Assembly (NCBI RefSeq): GCF_000243275.1
Contig: NZ_CM001437.1
Coordinates: forward strand, 2,897,750 to 2,961,749
Length of the DNA: 64,000 bases
Origin: Myroides odoratus DSM 2801
GTDB taxonomy: Bacteria; Bacteroidota; Bacteroidia; Flavobacteriales; Flavobacteriaceae
Direction: 5' to 3'
The notes beneath the pieces are model-generated. The model saw only the letters and a list, made by a program, of their open reading frames with translations. It was not told the DNA's origin and did not search any database. A program made the translations under genes and the position numbers. Below are positions 34,374-42,406 of the stretch, piece after piece (the first letter of the stretch is position 1; each line of letters starts with the position of its first letter).

Positions 34374-35207
34374 ATGAACCTAATTACACTTCCGAATGAT
34401 TTGAACCTCGATGCTTCAGCCTCGATTCAAATTTTTGATTATTGCAGTTCCCAAGAAATCGCTCGTCAGCAAATCGTTTTGAATCAATATGTATTTAGTT
34501 TTTTATTGGAGGGAGTGAAAGAGGTTGTTTTTGATGATGCCATACAAGTTATAGATCCATCAAGTTTTCTTCTGATGAAGGCAGGACATTGTTTGATGAC
34601 GGAAAAGCTATCTAAACATAGTACGTACAGAAGCGTATTGTTCTTTTTTAGCAAGGAAGATATTCAGAAGTTTGCTCAAAAAACAGAACTAAACCCACCA
34701 CAAGTACAGGAATATCAATCGATCCACTCCTTTTCATATGACGATTTTATTCTTCGATATGTAGCTAGTTTGCTTGATATTGATAAACTCTCAACAGAAG
34801 CTCAGCATCGATTATTAGCAGTGAAATTCGACGAGATTATGTGGTATCTTATTGAAGTCTATGGGATGGATTTGCTCTACTCTTTGTTGCATCATAATGA
34901 CAGTACACAAAGGTTTACTCGTACCATTGAAAGTAATAAGCATCATAAGTTAACCCTCAAGGAACTTGCTTTTTTGTGTAATATGAGTGTTTCTACTTTT
35001 AAAAGAACCTTTGAAAAGCATTATGCTGAATCACCCATGCAGTGGTTTCAGAACAAACGATTGGACTATGCGCGTTATTTGTTGCATTTCGAAAAGAAAA
35101 CGGCCTCGGAAATCTACCATGAAATAGGGTATGAGAACTTATCGAGCTTTATTCAGGCTTATAAAATCAAATTTGGGGTTACTCCTAAACAAGATCAGAT
35201 AAAATGA
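34374..35207 (+). CDS. AraC family transcriptional regulator
   Basis: A 277-residue regulator: an N-terminal ligand/dimer domain (about residues 1-175) and a C-terminal AraC-type double helix-turn-helix (about 180-275), with LKELAFLCNMSVSTFKRTFEKHY as the first and ASEIYHEIGYENLSSFIQAYKIKFG as the second motif. The N-terminal part resembles the ExsA/YtfE-adjacent type of AraC regulators (FSFLLEGVKEVVFDDAIQVI). Located 90 bp before the PEBP gene in the same direction; regulation of that gene is plausible but not shown. Confidence 0.88.
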   Translation: MNLITLPNDLNLDASASIQIFDYCSSQEIARQQIVLNQYVFSFLLEGVKEVVFDDAIQVIDPSSFLLMKAGHCLMTEKLSKHSTYRSVLFFFSKEDIQKFAQKTELNPPQVQEYQSIHSFSYDDFILRYVASLLDIDKLSTEAQHRLLAVKFDEIMWYLIEVYGMDLLYSLLHHNDSTQRFTRTIESNKHHKLTLKELAFLCNMSVSTFKRTFEKHYAESPMQWFQNKRLDYARYLLHFEKKTASEIYHEIGYENLSSFIQAYKIKFGVTPKQDQIK

Positions 35208-35296
35208 GCTTTTAGCGATAGTTTTTGAACCAATAGCAAAACCCACCTAGCTAGGCGTAGCAGTACTTTTACTTGAAATTTTTTAATTAAATTAAA

Positions 35297-35845
35297 ATGA
35301 AAAAACAACAGGTAGTCATGCTGCTATTCTTGATGTTATCAACGTCAATATTTGCGCAAAAAACATTTACTTTATCGAGTAAGGATTTAGGTGGACAAGG
35401 AACAAAACAAATGGAATTTAACGGATTTGGTTGTGCTGGACTGAATCAATCTCCTCAATTGTCTTGGGAAAATGCACCTGAAGGGACACAGAGTTTTGCG
35501 ATTACAATGTATGATCCCGATGCACCAACAGGAAGTGGATTTTGGCATTGGGTGGTATTTGATATTCCTTCGAATGTAACTGAATTAGTTGCAAATGCAG
35601 GGGATAGTAGCTTGGATTTAGCACCCAAAGGAGCAATTCAAAGCAAGACTGATTATGGAATGAAGGGATTTGGAGGACCATGCCCACCAGAAGGACACGG
35701 ATATCACCAATATATCTTTACGATTTATGCTTTAAAAACAAAAACATTAGGATTAGATTCGAATGTGCATCCTGCTTTGGTTGGGTTTAATCTATGGAAT
35801 CAAACTTTAGCAAAAGCGAGTATCGTTGCTTACTATAAACGATAG
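35297..35845 (+). CDS. exported PEBP/YbhB family protein
   Basis: A 182-residue protein with a signal peptide (about residues 1-20, ending FAQ). The phosphatidylethanolamine-binding-protein fold is shown by the signatures MYDPDAPTGSGFWHWVVFDIP and GFGGPCPPEGHGYHQYIFTIYAL. Bacterial YbhB/YbcL proteins bind small phosphate or lipid ligands; their roles are mostly unknown. Downstream lies a terminator shared with the HxlR gene. Confidence 0.9.
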   Translation: MKKQQVVMLLFLMLSTSIFAQKTFTLSSKDLGGQGTKQMEFNGFGCAGLNQSPQLSWENAPEGTQSFAITMYDPDAPTGSGFWHWVVFDIPSNVTELVANAGDSSLDLAPKGAIQSKTDYGMKGFGGPCPPEGHGYHQYIFTIYALKTKTLGLDSNVHPALVGFNLWNQTLAKASIVAYYKR

Positions 35846-35867
35846 AAAATGGAGTGAATGAGATATA

Positions 35868-35900
35868 AAAAAAGTCTTCGATTTTACGAAGACTTTTTTG
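35868..35900. terminator. bidirectional terminator
   Basis: Stem AAAAGTCTTCG / CGAAGACTTTT with a short loop and T run; shared by the converging PEBP and HxlR genes. Confidence 0.85.
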
Positions 35901-35915
35901 TATCTAGCTTTTTCA

Positions 35916-36293
35916 TTACTCTAATATCGAACATTGAATATCTTCATTTGGCGTATACGTAATGTTGTCTTTCGATGCGCCTGTTGCTTTCCCCCATTGT
36001 GCAATGGCAGTGAGCAATGGAATTAGGGTTTGCCCAAAATCAGTTAATTCGTATTCCACTTTTAAAGGTGGTTTGCTTGTATAAACGGTTCTGTTAATCA
36101 AACCGTGTTCTTCTAATTCCTTGAGTTGTAAGCTTAGAGTGCGTTCCGTTATCATCGGAATTGCCTTTCTCAATTCGCTATATCGTTTTTTTTCTATTAA
36201 ATGAATGAGAATGACGGCTTTCCATTTACCACCTATGTATCTCATTGTTAAGCTTGTACTGCATGGGAATTCTTGGTTGTCTATCGTATACAT
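35916..36293 (-). CDS. HxlR family transcriptional regulator
   Basis: A 125-residue winged-helix repressor: TMRYIGGKWKAVILIHLIE, the recognition helix region RYSELRKAIPMITERTLSLQLKELEEHGLI and the wing KPPLKVEYELTDFGQTL are typical of HxlR (PF01638). A Cys near the N-terminus (Cys9) may sense thiol-reactive or oxidising compounds, as in related proteins. It is divergent to an NAD(P)H oxidoreductase gene, which it most likely represses. Confidence 0.92.
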   Translation of the reverse strand: MYTIDNQEFPCSTSLTMRYIGGKWKAVILIHLIEKKRYSELRKAIPMITERTLSLQLKELEEHGLINRTVYTSKPPLKVEYELTDFGQTLIPLLTAIAQWGKATGASKDNITYTPNEDIQCSILE

Positions 36294-36351
36294 CTGTTGC
36301 TATCCTTTATGACCGTTATTGCAAAGATAATTTACTATATATAAGTTTGCA

Positions 36352-36368
36352 ACTATAAAAAGTATAGT
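36352..36368. promoter_or_regulatory. palindrome in the HxlR/oxidoreductase promoter region
   Basis: ACTATA-AAAAG-TATAGT, 24 bp before the oxidoreductase ATG. A related half-site ACTATA lies at 36333-36338. It is a good candidate operator for the HxlR regulator. Confidence 0.45.
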
Positions 36369-36392
36369 GTTAATAAAATAAATAAAAAACCT

Positions 36393-37001
36393 ATGAGTAT
36401 GAATTTCTTAGATTTAGCAAAACGCAGGTATGCAACTAAAAAATACGACGCGACCAAAAAGATTTCGGCAGCACAAATTGAAGAATTAAAAGCAATCATT
36501 CGCTTAAGCCCTTCGTCGATTAATAGTCAACCTTGGAAGTTTACTTTTGTGACCAATGAAAAGGTAAAAGCGGAATTAGCAGCACAGTCTTATACGAATG
36601 AGAATTCTATCAATGAGGTAGGATTAGTCGTGGTATTTAGTGTAATGGAAGATATTGAGCACTTTGAAGCCCGCAATATTTCAATCTTACCGGAAGGATG
36701 GATTAAAGGCTTTTATGAACCTTTAGTACGTGCTCGTGGTGAACAAGCAACAAAATCGTGGATGGAGAACCAAGTCTACCTGTCTTTAGGGTACTTTTTA
36801 TCTGCTTGTATTAGTTTAGGATTGGATGCAACGCCGATGGAAGGAATCGATCGTCAAGCTTATAAAGAAATCCTTGGACAAGAAGGATATGCGCCTTTAT
36901 TTGCTGTTACAGTAGGATATGCTGATCATACGGATACTATGCATCCAAGCGTACTTCCTAAATCGCGTTTTGCTTTGGAAGAGGTAATCGAAGTGATTTA
37001 A
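36393..37001 (+). CDS. NAD(P)H-dependent nitroreductase family oxidoreductase
   Basis: A 202-residue FMN-binding nitroreductase. The N-terminal RRYATKKYDATKKI segment and RLSPSSINSQPWKFTFV form the FMN phosphate/NfsB signature; GLDATPMEGID lies in the middle and VTVGYAD near the C-terminus. Such enzymes reduce nitro compounds or quinones and are often induced by them through HxlR-type repressors, consistent with the divergent regulator. Confidence 0.92.
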   Translation: MSMNFLDLAKRRYATKKYDATKKISAAQIEELKAIIRLSPSSINSQPWKFTFVTNEKVKAELAAQSYTNENSINEVGLVVVFSVMEDIEHFEARNISILPEGWIKGFYEPLVRARGEQATKSWMENQVYLSLGYFLSACISLGLDATPMEGIDRQAYKEILGQEGYAPLFAVTVGYADHTDTMHPSVLPKSRFALEEVIEVI

Positions 37002-37035
37002 TCGTGACTTATTTTTTTATGCCTGATATAATGAT

Positions 37036-37069
37036 AAAAAAGTTTCAATGTGAATTGAAACTTTTTTTG
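37036..37069 (+). terminator. terminator after the oxidoreductase gene
   Basis: Stem AGTTTCAAT / ATTGAAACT extended by A/T pairs, GTGA loop, T run. Confidence 0.85.
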
Positions 37070-37113
37070 TTTTGAACTTTTCTGCTATTTTAGATTTACT
37101 AATAAAAAGGGTA

Positions 37114-37281
37114 TTATATAAAGTAGAATAGCTCTAATAAGATAGCAGTTACGGTAAAAATTAATCCTAAAATGAGATATTTAGTGATGTTTTTATTGGG
37201 GGCTTTCTTGGATCTAATTAATAAAACGACTAGAAGTAGAGTTAATAAAAGATTTGGCGCTATTTTTAGTAATTCATTCAT
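37114..37281 (-). CDS. small two-helix membrane protein (55 aa), candidate immunity protein
   Basis: A 55-codon minus-strand frame starting MNELLKIAPNLLLTLLLVVL. There is one hydrophobic segment at about residues 9-22, a basic loop (RSKKAPNKNITK), and a second segment at about 37-55. It begins 9 bp after the end of the glycine-zipper gene, so the two form a bicistron. Two-span small proteins directly behind bacteriocin-like genes are often immunity proteins, but nothing in the sequence proves that role. The overlapping plus-strand frame at 37172-37354 is worse in composition. Confidence 0.6.
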   Translation of the reverse strand: MNELLKIAPNLLLTLLLVVLLIRSKKAPNKNITKYLILGLIFTVTAILLELFYFI

Positions 37282-37290
37282 CTTATTTAC

Positions 37291-37986
37291 TTATTTAACA
37301 TTTCGATTCCATAAAGCAAGAGCGTATTTGAACGTGTTTAATGCATTAAAATGAATTTCTTGCTCTAACTCATTCAGCGTTTTATCTTGTTTAACTTCTT
37401 CAATTTTTGTATCAAAGAAAGTTTCTATCTCTAGGTTTTTTGCATTTGCTGTTTCGATCAGAATCTTTTTAAAATAACTTGGAATCTTATCATCTTTGTA
37501 GTTTTCTTGTACGATAGAAACAATTTCTTCAATAAAGATACTGGTATCTGATGTTTCATTAAAAGTTGGAGAGAATTTATCTAGGTCGCTAACTAATTTT
37601 TTATCATTAAAGATGCTTTCAATGTCTTGGATAGCGATTGAAAACGTCGCTGTTATTTTATTTACAAGAGAGTTGTGTAGCGCAGTTGCAAAATCAGTTG
37701 AATCTTTAAATTTATTTACGTTGTCAGTGACAAATTCTACAATGAATTTATTGTGTGTAAATCCAACCTGCTGATTTAGATTTTCAAAATGCTGTGCAAA
37801 TTTATCATCCGGAGGGTAAACTATACTTGGTTGATCCCAATACCAATTCCAAGCACTTGTTCCTACTCCTCCAATTACGATACCGACTGCTGTACCGAGA
37901 GGTCCTAAAGCTGATCCTGCTGAACCCCATCCATATGCACCAGCTGCGTCAGTAGCAGCATAGTACCATCCATTTTTTTTAGGCAT
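37291..37986 (-). CDS. glycine-zipper protein, bacteriocin-like
   Basis: A 231-residue protein without a classical signal peptide. The N-terminal ~45 residues form a small-residue hydrophobic stretch with repeated Gly spacing (AGAYGWGSAGSALGPLG followed by TAVGIVIGGVGTSA), of the type found in pore-forming bacteriocins and glycine-zipper membrane proteins. The rest is charged and helical without recognised domains. It is followed directly by a 55-aa membrane protein. A bacteriocin or contact toxin is a guess; it could equally be an envelope-associated protein. Confidence 0.6.
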   Translation of the reverse strand: MPKKNGWYYAATDAAGAYGWGSAGSALGPLGTAVGIVIGGVGTSAWNWYWDQPSIVYPPDDKFAQHFENLNQQVGFTHNKFIVEFVTDNVNKFKDSTDFATALHNSLVNKITATFSIAIQDIESIFNDKKLVSDLDKFSPTFNETSDTSIFIEEIVSIVQENYKDDKIPSYFKKILIETANAKNLEIETFFDTKIEEVKQDKTLNELEQEIHFNALNTFKYALALWNRNVK

Positions 37987-38286
37987 AATTTTATCTTTTT
38001 AAATTTCTATTATTTTCTTTATTGAACCTTCAATAAAAATACCTTTTCTGTTTGAAAAAAATAAAATGGAATATGACTTTAGAGGTATATTAACTAATAA
38101 GATTGGTTAATGAAATAAAATGATTGGTTATTTATACTAATAATATAATTATTTGATTTAATATGTTAATGATTTGTGAAAAAATAAATGAATTTTTTGA
38201 AGTAATTAATCAGAATGCACGTTAAAGTGCACGTTTTATAAAGGTTGATTTCTTAGTTCACGATTCACTGTAAACCGTAAACCAAT
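37987..38286. other. non-coding gap
   Basis: 300 bp of very AT-rich sequence between two same-direction minus-strand genes. It holds the upstream region of the glycine-zipper gene and a small hairpin TGCAC-GTTAAA-GTGCA (38217-38232), possibly a terminator for the 38287-38841 gene. Confidence 0.45.
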
Positions 38287-38841
38287 TTACCACGCTCGTT
38301 TGTCCGTAGTAATAGGTTTTGTGATATCGAACACAACGTTAAAGCTTGTTTTAGAACCAGCGCGTTGTAAGTTATAGCTGTATTCCTTTTCGTCAATGGT
38401 TACCCACCAAAGGTTAGATGCAGCGGCAGGGATATCTAGGGCCGTTTCTTGATCGGCAGGGAAATATTGAATATGAGGGGTGCCTGAATTAGTTGTTGTT
38501 CCACCATACATGGTTACCTCATCTGGTTTTCCATTGCGTTGACGGTGGTCGTGTTTCAATTCAATTCGGTCTCCTTTGGAAGTAAATACCCAAGTACGAG
38601 AAAGGTCATCTCCTACAAAAAAAGCAATCTTTACCTCTCTTTTATCACAAGAAGAAACGTACATAATTAATTCTTTGTTATCAAAATCTGCAGGAACAGG
38701 TGCAGAAACAATAGTTCCTTTATAGGCTTTACCGCAATGCTGTGCGAGGTTGTGTATAAACTGTTGGGAAGCATTTTCCGTTTGGGCTTTTCCACATAAT
38801 ACACCGCTGATACAAAACAGCAGGACAAATAAATTTTTCAT
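38287..38841 (-). CDS. exported protein of unknown function
   Basis: A 184-residue protein with a signal peptide (about residues 1-19, ending GKAQ). The mature part has two well-separated Cys (CGKAYKG, SSCDKREVKIAFFVG), a RTWVFTSKGDRIELKHDHRQRNGKPDEVTMYGG segment and many beta strands. Proteins with this KHDHR-(x)n-DxxTMYGG layout occur in Bacteroidota and other phyla as uncharacterised secreted proteins. It stands alone. Confidence 0.7.
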   Translation of the reverse strand: MKNLFVLLFCISGVLCGKAQTENASQQFIHNLAQHCGKAYKGTIVSAPVPADFDNKELIMYVSSCDKREVKIAFFVGDDLSRTWVFTSKGDRIELKHDHRQRNGKPDEVTMYGGTTTNSGTPHIQYFPADQETALDIPAAASNLWWVTIDEKEYSYNLQRAGSKTSFNVVFDITKPITTDKRAW

Positions 38842-39005
38842 GATCGATTGAATTTATAAAAGATTAAAGATAGGAGTATAAATTGGGGATTGCTAATTTT
38901 AGGAAGGATGGTAATAGAACGTTATTGCTATATTCGCAATTAATCATCTGGAATGTGTATAAGCATTGAATTAAAAATCTTATTTTTGAGGAAAGCTAAA
39001 AAACA

Positions 39006-39791
39006 ATGTATAAACTGACTGAGCAATTCATTCCAGTAGATGGGCAACAAATTTTTGTGCATTTGTATACCCATGAACATCCCAAGACCGATACAACCTT
39101 AGTTTTATTACACGATTCACTCGGAAGCGTGGAATTGTGGCGCGATTGGCCTAGCTTATTAGCTACTCAATTGCAATGCAACGTTATGGTTTATGATCGC
39201 ATTGGGTATGGAAAATCACAACCCATGGAAACCTCTTTTCGAGCGAATGATTATTTAGCAGAAGAAGGAGCGTTTTTAGAGCGTTTACGCCTTGTTTTGC
39301 AGTTAGGGAAACTTGCGGTGTTTGGGCATAGTGACGGGGCTTCTATTGCGCTGTGGTACGGGGTTTTGTATCCCGAGAATACTGCTGCGATGGTGATTGA
39401 AGCAGGTCATGTTTTTGTTGAAGATGTAACAATCCAAGGAGTAGCCGATGCAAAAAAGGCATACGAGGAGACGGATTTGCGCTATCGATTAGCAAAATAC
39501 CATGGAGAACGCGTAGAAAAGTTGTGTTACGCTTGGTTTGATATCTGGTTGAACCCTAATTATCGCAATTGGACGATGGTGCCTGAATTGCCTCGTATTA
39601 CGTCACCCTTGCTATTCTTACAAGGTGACTTGGACGAATATGGAACATTAAAACAAGTAGAAGATACCGTTACACAAGTTAGTGGAATTGCAGAAAAATA
39701 TATTTTTGAAGGAGTAGGGCATATCCCCCATAAAGAACAAAAGGAGAAAACCTTAACGTTGATTATCTCCTTTTTAAATCGCTACTTATAG
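39006..39791 (+). CDS. alpha/beta hydrolase
   Basis: A 261-residue alpha/beta hydrolase. The nucleophile elbow is GHSDG (Ser in VFGHSDGAS), the acidic residue is in LFLQGDLDEYG and the histidine in GVGHIPHKEQ, giving a full catalytic triad. No signal peptide. The family covers esterases, lipases and epoxide hydrolases; substrate unknown. The 3' end overlaps the next minus-strand gene by 6 bp. Confidence 0.88.
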   Translation: MYKLTEQFIPVDGQQIFVHLYTHEHPKTDTTLVLLHDSLGSVELWRDWPSLLATQLQCNVMVYDRIGYGKSQPMETSFRANDYLAEEGAFLERLRLVLQLGKLAVFGHSDGASIALWYGVLYPENTAAMVIEAGHVFVEDVTIQGVADAKKAYEETDLRYRLAKYHGERVEKLCYAWFDIWLNPNYRNWTMVPELPRITSPLLFLQGDLDEYGTLKQVEDTVTQVSGIAEKYIFEGVGHIPHKEQKEKTLTLIISFLNRYL

Positions 39792-39989
39792 TTTGAGTAA
39801 GTGTTCAATCTTATCAAAAAATAGTTGTTCTATTCGAGGGTCTTTCGCTTGTAAATAGGAAGACTTCAAACTGTTTAAGTATTGATCTAAATTAGTAATA
39901 ACACTCCCTTGGGCCAGTTCGAAAGGCACTTGAAGATTCTTGGCTTTAATTGTCTCTAGGGCGGTTTTGATATACGTTTCTTTATCCAT
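39786..39989 (-). CDS. small conserved-looking protein
   Basis: A 67-residue cytoplasmic protein (start MDKETYIKTALETIKAKN), mainly helical and charged, with no recognised domain. I took the inner ATG at 39989 rather than 40010, because the frame from 40010 adds only seven low-complexity residues. It ends tail-to-tail with the hydrolase gene. Composition suggests a real protein, but no family is assigned. Confidence 0.5.
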   Translation of the reverse strand: MDKETYIKTALETIKAKNLQVPFELAQGSVITNLDQYLNSLKSSYLQAKDPRIEQLFFDKIEHLLKL

Positions 39990-40052
39990 TGTTCTTGTTG
40001 TATCGTTCACAAAGATATAAAATCATTTGCAGGATAAAAGAAGGACAAAAAG

Positions 40053-40087
40053 AATAGCCTAATCTAACAATGTAGATTAGGCTATTT
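40053..40087. terminator. bidirectional terminator
   Basis: Stem AATAGCCTAATCT / AGATTAGGCTATT with an 8-nt loop and T runs on both sides. It ends the minus-strand transglycosylase transcript. Confidence 0.85.
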
Positions 40088-40092
40088 TTTAT

Positions 40093-40986
40093 TTATCTCG
40101 GCAATTCAATTGTATACGTCTTGCCTTTTGTTTTTACATTGGTATTCACCAACCACGGATTGTATAACTTCAATAGTTTATAGTTAGAACCTTGTTCTAT
40201 AGCAAACATAGGTAGGTCTTCAATATCTTTATCTAACGTAATTGTACGCATTGGAATAGGTGGATACTTTTCTGATTTAGGAATGTCGTATCCATATTTT
40301 TGTGGATTGGTCATGATTTCTTTCATGGCAAGGATACGAAATACATAGCGCGAAGTTTCTTGATTCAGGAATAAATCATAGTAGTTGTCTACGTATTGAG
40401 AATTCATTGCTTTAGTCATACCTGCCATTCCGCGGTTGTAAGCGGCAGCTACCATGGTCCAAGAACCAAAACGAGCTTTTGCATCTTTAAAGTATTTACA
40501 CGCTGCTTCCGTCGCTTTTTCTAAATGATAGCGCTCATCGATATACTCGTCAACGACTAAGTTGTATTCTCCTGCTGTTCCTTTCATAAATTGCCAAAAT
40601 CCAGAAGCTCCTGCAGAGGAAACAACATTGGATAAGGTACTTTCAATTACACATAGGTATTTAAAGTCATCTGGGATATTGTTCTTTTTTAAAATAGGTT
40701 CGATAATAGGGAAATAACGCTCCGCTCTTTTGATGACCAAGGTGGTAGATGAATGCAGGTTCGCATTGATGATCATTTCGCGATCAAAACGCTCTTTGAC
40801 ATCAATCACATCCAAAGGAGCCTTCTCTCCTGCAAAATTTGCAGTTAAAGGAAGCGGAACATGGTGATCGGTTGGGTTTTTTGCTTCTACAGGATCCGCA
40901 GTTGCATGTGCGGATGCAAAAATAAAAGTAGACGCTATGCCCACAACTGCCGCTGTGTAAAGCACATTTTTAAGATTCTTTTTCAT
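40093..40986 (-). CDS. lytic transglycosylase (SLT domain)
   Basis: A 297-residue periplasmic enzyme with a signal peptide (about residues 1-27). The SLT domain (about 110-230) shows the catalytic Glu in CVIESTLSN, then SSAGASGFWQFMKGTAGEY and the AAAYNRGMAGM motif, all as in MltD/Slt70-like enzymes that cleave peptidoglycan glycan strands to form anhydro sugars. It lacks LysM repeats, unlike classical MltD. It follows the alpha/beta hydrolase gene by 2 bp, so they form an operon. Confidence 0.9.
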   Translation of the reverse strand: MKKNLKNVLYTAAVVGIASTFIFASAHATADPVEAKNPTDHHVPLPLTANFAGEKAPLDVIDVKERFDREMIINANLHSSTTLVIKRAERYFPIIEPILKKNNIPDDFKYLCVIESTLSNVVSSAGASGFWQFMKGTAGEYNLVVDEYIDERYHLEKATEAACKYFKDAKARFGSWTMVAAAYNRGMAGMTKAMNSQYVDNYYDLFLNQETSRYVFRILAMKEIMTNPQKYGYDIPKSEKYPPIPMRTITLDKDIEDLPMFAIEQGSNYKLLKLYNPWLVNTNVKTKGKTYTIELPR

Positions 40987-40988
40987 CG

Positions 40989-41645
40989 TTATTTCAGTAT
41001 AATTTTTTCTAGATGTTGATTAAACCATTTGTATTTCACTATAATCATGGCATGTGTTCCCCCTTGAACTTCAATTGCATTTCGTACGTTTTTAAACGGA
41101 AATATCTCGTCTTTCGTCCCGTGAATATGAATCACATGATCTAATTCTTCTGTTTGATCCCAGGTCAGAACGGCTTGAATACACCAGTTCAGATAATGAG
41201 GATCTCGAACAGATAAATAGCGATTGTACAAGGTCACGCGTTTTTTTTGTTTGTCATTGCCATATCGTTCAATCATGCGAAGGAGAAACTCAATTCCATG
41301 CGTTGGGAGGAGTTTATATAGTCGAGTATATTTAGCCCATTTAAAACGCCTCGGAAATTCTTTGTTCGTCCGTACACTCGAAATGATAATCACTTTTTGA
41401 ACGTCAATGAGCTTCATTAATTCTTGCGCGATAATGCCTCCAAATGAAACGCCTACCAAGATAGGGTTATTATGTTGAATAAGGGGAATGTATTTTTTGG
41501 TATAAGCAAGTAAGCTTTCTTTTTTTTCGCAAGGTAACCATTCTAAAAAATGCAATTCAAAACGTATAGTATCCCATTCCAATCTTTCAAATATGAGTGA
41601 AGTTGATGACATTCCAGGAAAGAAATAAATTGGTATTTTGTTCAT
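40989..41645 (-). CDS. alpha/beta hydrolase
   Basis: A 218-residue alpha/beta hydrolase-like protein. It has a FFPGMSS N-terminus, the nucleophile elbow GVSFGG, then YKLLPTHGIEFLL and the HIHGTKDEIFPF acidic-residue region. The last GGTHAMI holds the likely catalytic His. I chose ATG 41645 (MNKIPIYFFPG); the open frame continues upstream to 41918 with no domain-like sequence, and the natural start precedes the first beta strand. It is the first gene of a pair with the transglycosylase. Confidence 0.8.
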   Translation of the reverse strand: MNKIPIYFFPGMSSTSLIFERLEWDTIRFELHFLEWLPCEKKESLLAYTKKYIPLIQHNNPILVGVSFGGIIAQELMKLIDVQKVIIISSVRTNKEFPRRFKWAKYTRLYKLLPTHGIEFLLRMIERYGNDKQKKRVTLYNRYLSVRDPHYLNWCIQAVLTWDQTEELDHVIHIHGTKDEIFPFKNVRNAIEVQGGTHAMIIVKYKWFNQHLEKIILK

Positions 41646-41864
41646 TTTAAATAAATTAACATAGTTAATAGGGGTGGTTTGGAAAAAAATGACGAACTTT
41701 GATAAATATAGGAATAAAACTTTTTGTTTACATCCTATATAAGCGCTAAAAATTTCTTGCGATATAATTTTGTTATGGAAAGATGACTCGGGTGAGTCCT
41801 TTATTCTTTTTATGCTATGAAAAAGAACATTTTGCCTAACATGAAAATATAAAATTTTAGTATA

Positions 41865-42146
41865 ATGGAAATTAAAGACAATGAATTGCTTCGTCAGTTT
41901 GAGCTCGAAACCGATCAAGGTTTGCTTAGCGTGGAGTATTCACTTCAAGAAAGAAAAATCTTTCTTACCAAATTAAAAGGATTTGAAGAAGGTGTTCAGG
42001 CACAATCCATCGATTTCTTAAAAGGAGTACTTGATATTGTTAGAGAAAAAAGATTGAGAGTCGTTCCTACACATCCAAAAATTGTTTCTTTCTTTAGGAA
42101 AAATCCTATTTACAAAGAAATGCTTCCTCCAGGGATAAGAATTTAA
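41865..42146 (+). CDS. small GNAT-like acetyltransferase domain protein
   Basis: A 93-residue protein with the short GNAT-like fold of the YjdJ/PF14542 group: ELLRQFELETDQGLLSVEYSL, the KGVLDIVREKRLRVVPTHPKIVSFFRKNP segment and the closing YKEMLPPGIRI. These single-domain proteins bind acetyl-CoA but their substrates are unknown. A good terminator follows. Confidence 0.85.
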   Translation: MEIKDNELLRQFELETDQGLLSVEYSLQERKIFLTKLKGFEEGVQAQSIDFLKGVLDIVREKRLRVVPTHPKIVSFFRKNPIYKEMLPPGIRI

Positions 42147-42208
42147 TCCTGTGAGATTTAAAAACCACTTATAACACACACAACATACCCCTAATGGGTG
42201 AAAAAAAC

Positions 42209-42248
42209 AAAACCTGTTTGAACTTCAATTCAAACAGGTTTTTTTTAT
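42209..42248 (+). terminator. terminator after the GNAT-like gene
   Basis: Perfect 12-bp stem AACCTGTTTGAA / TTCAAACAGGTT with a 6-nt loop and T8. Confidence 0.9.
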
Positions 42249-42250
42249 TT

Positions 42251-42406
42251 AACCCAAATTCAGCAATAGACGGATGAACGAGAGTGAATTATACAAAATA
42301 GCGCTGAACTTATGAAAAAAGCATACTATAGTATGGTTTTAGAAGAAGTGAATGAGATATAAAGTAGAATTAACTCGTAGTATTCGGCTAATGCGGAATT
42401 TGGGTT
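42251..42406. repeat. 156-bp element with ~40-bp imperfect terminal inverted repeats
   Basis: The left arm (42251-42290, starting AACCCAAATTCAGCA) and right arm (42368-42406, ending CGGAATTTGGGTT) are imperfect inverted copies; reading inward the match is AACCCAAATTC-x-GCA-x-TAG-x-CG-x-AT, then ACGAG and AATT. The ~75 bp between hold a small palindrome (ACTATAGT) but no coding frame. The size, structure and position at the 3' end of a gene resemble a MITE or REP-like element. The mtaB stop codon lies at its right edge. Confidence 0.6.

Noticed and set aside
37172..37354. 60-residue plus-strand frame
   Set aside because: It overlaps two minus-strand genes of better composition (37114-37281 and 37291-37986).
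41646..41918. N-terminal extension of the 40989-41645 hydrolase
   Set aside because: The extra ~90 residues have no fold-like pattern, overlap the divergent GNAT gene and its promoter, and the family start is at 41645.
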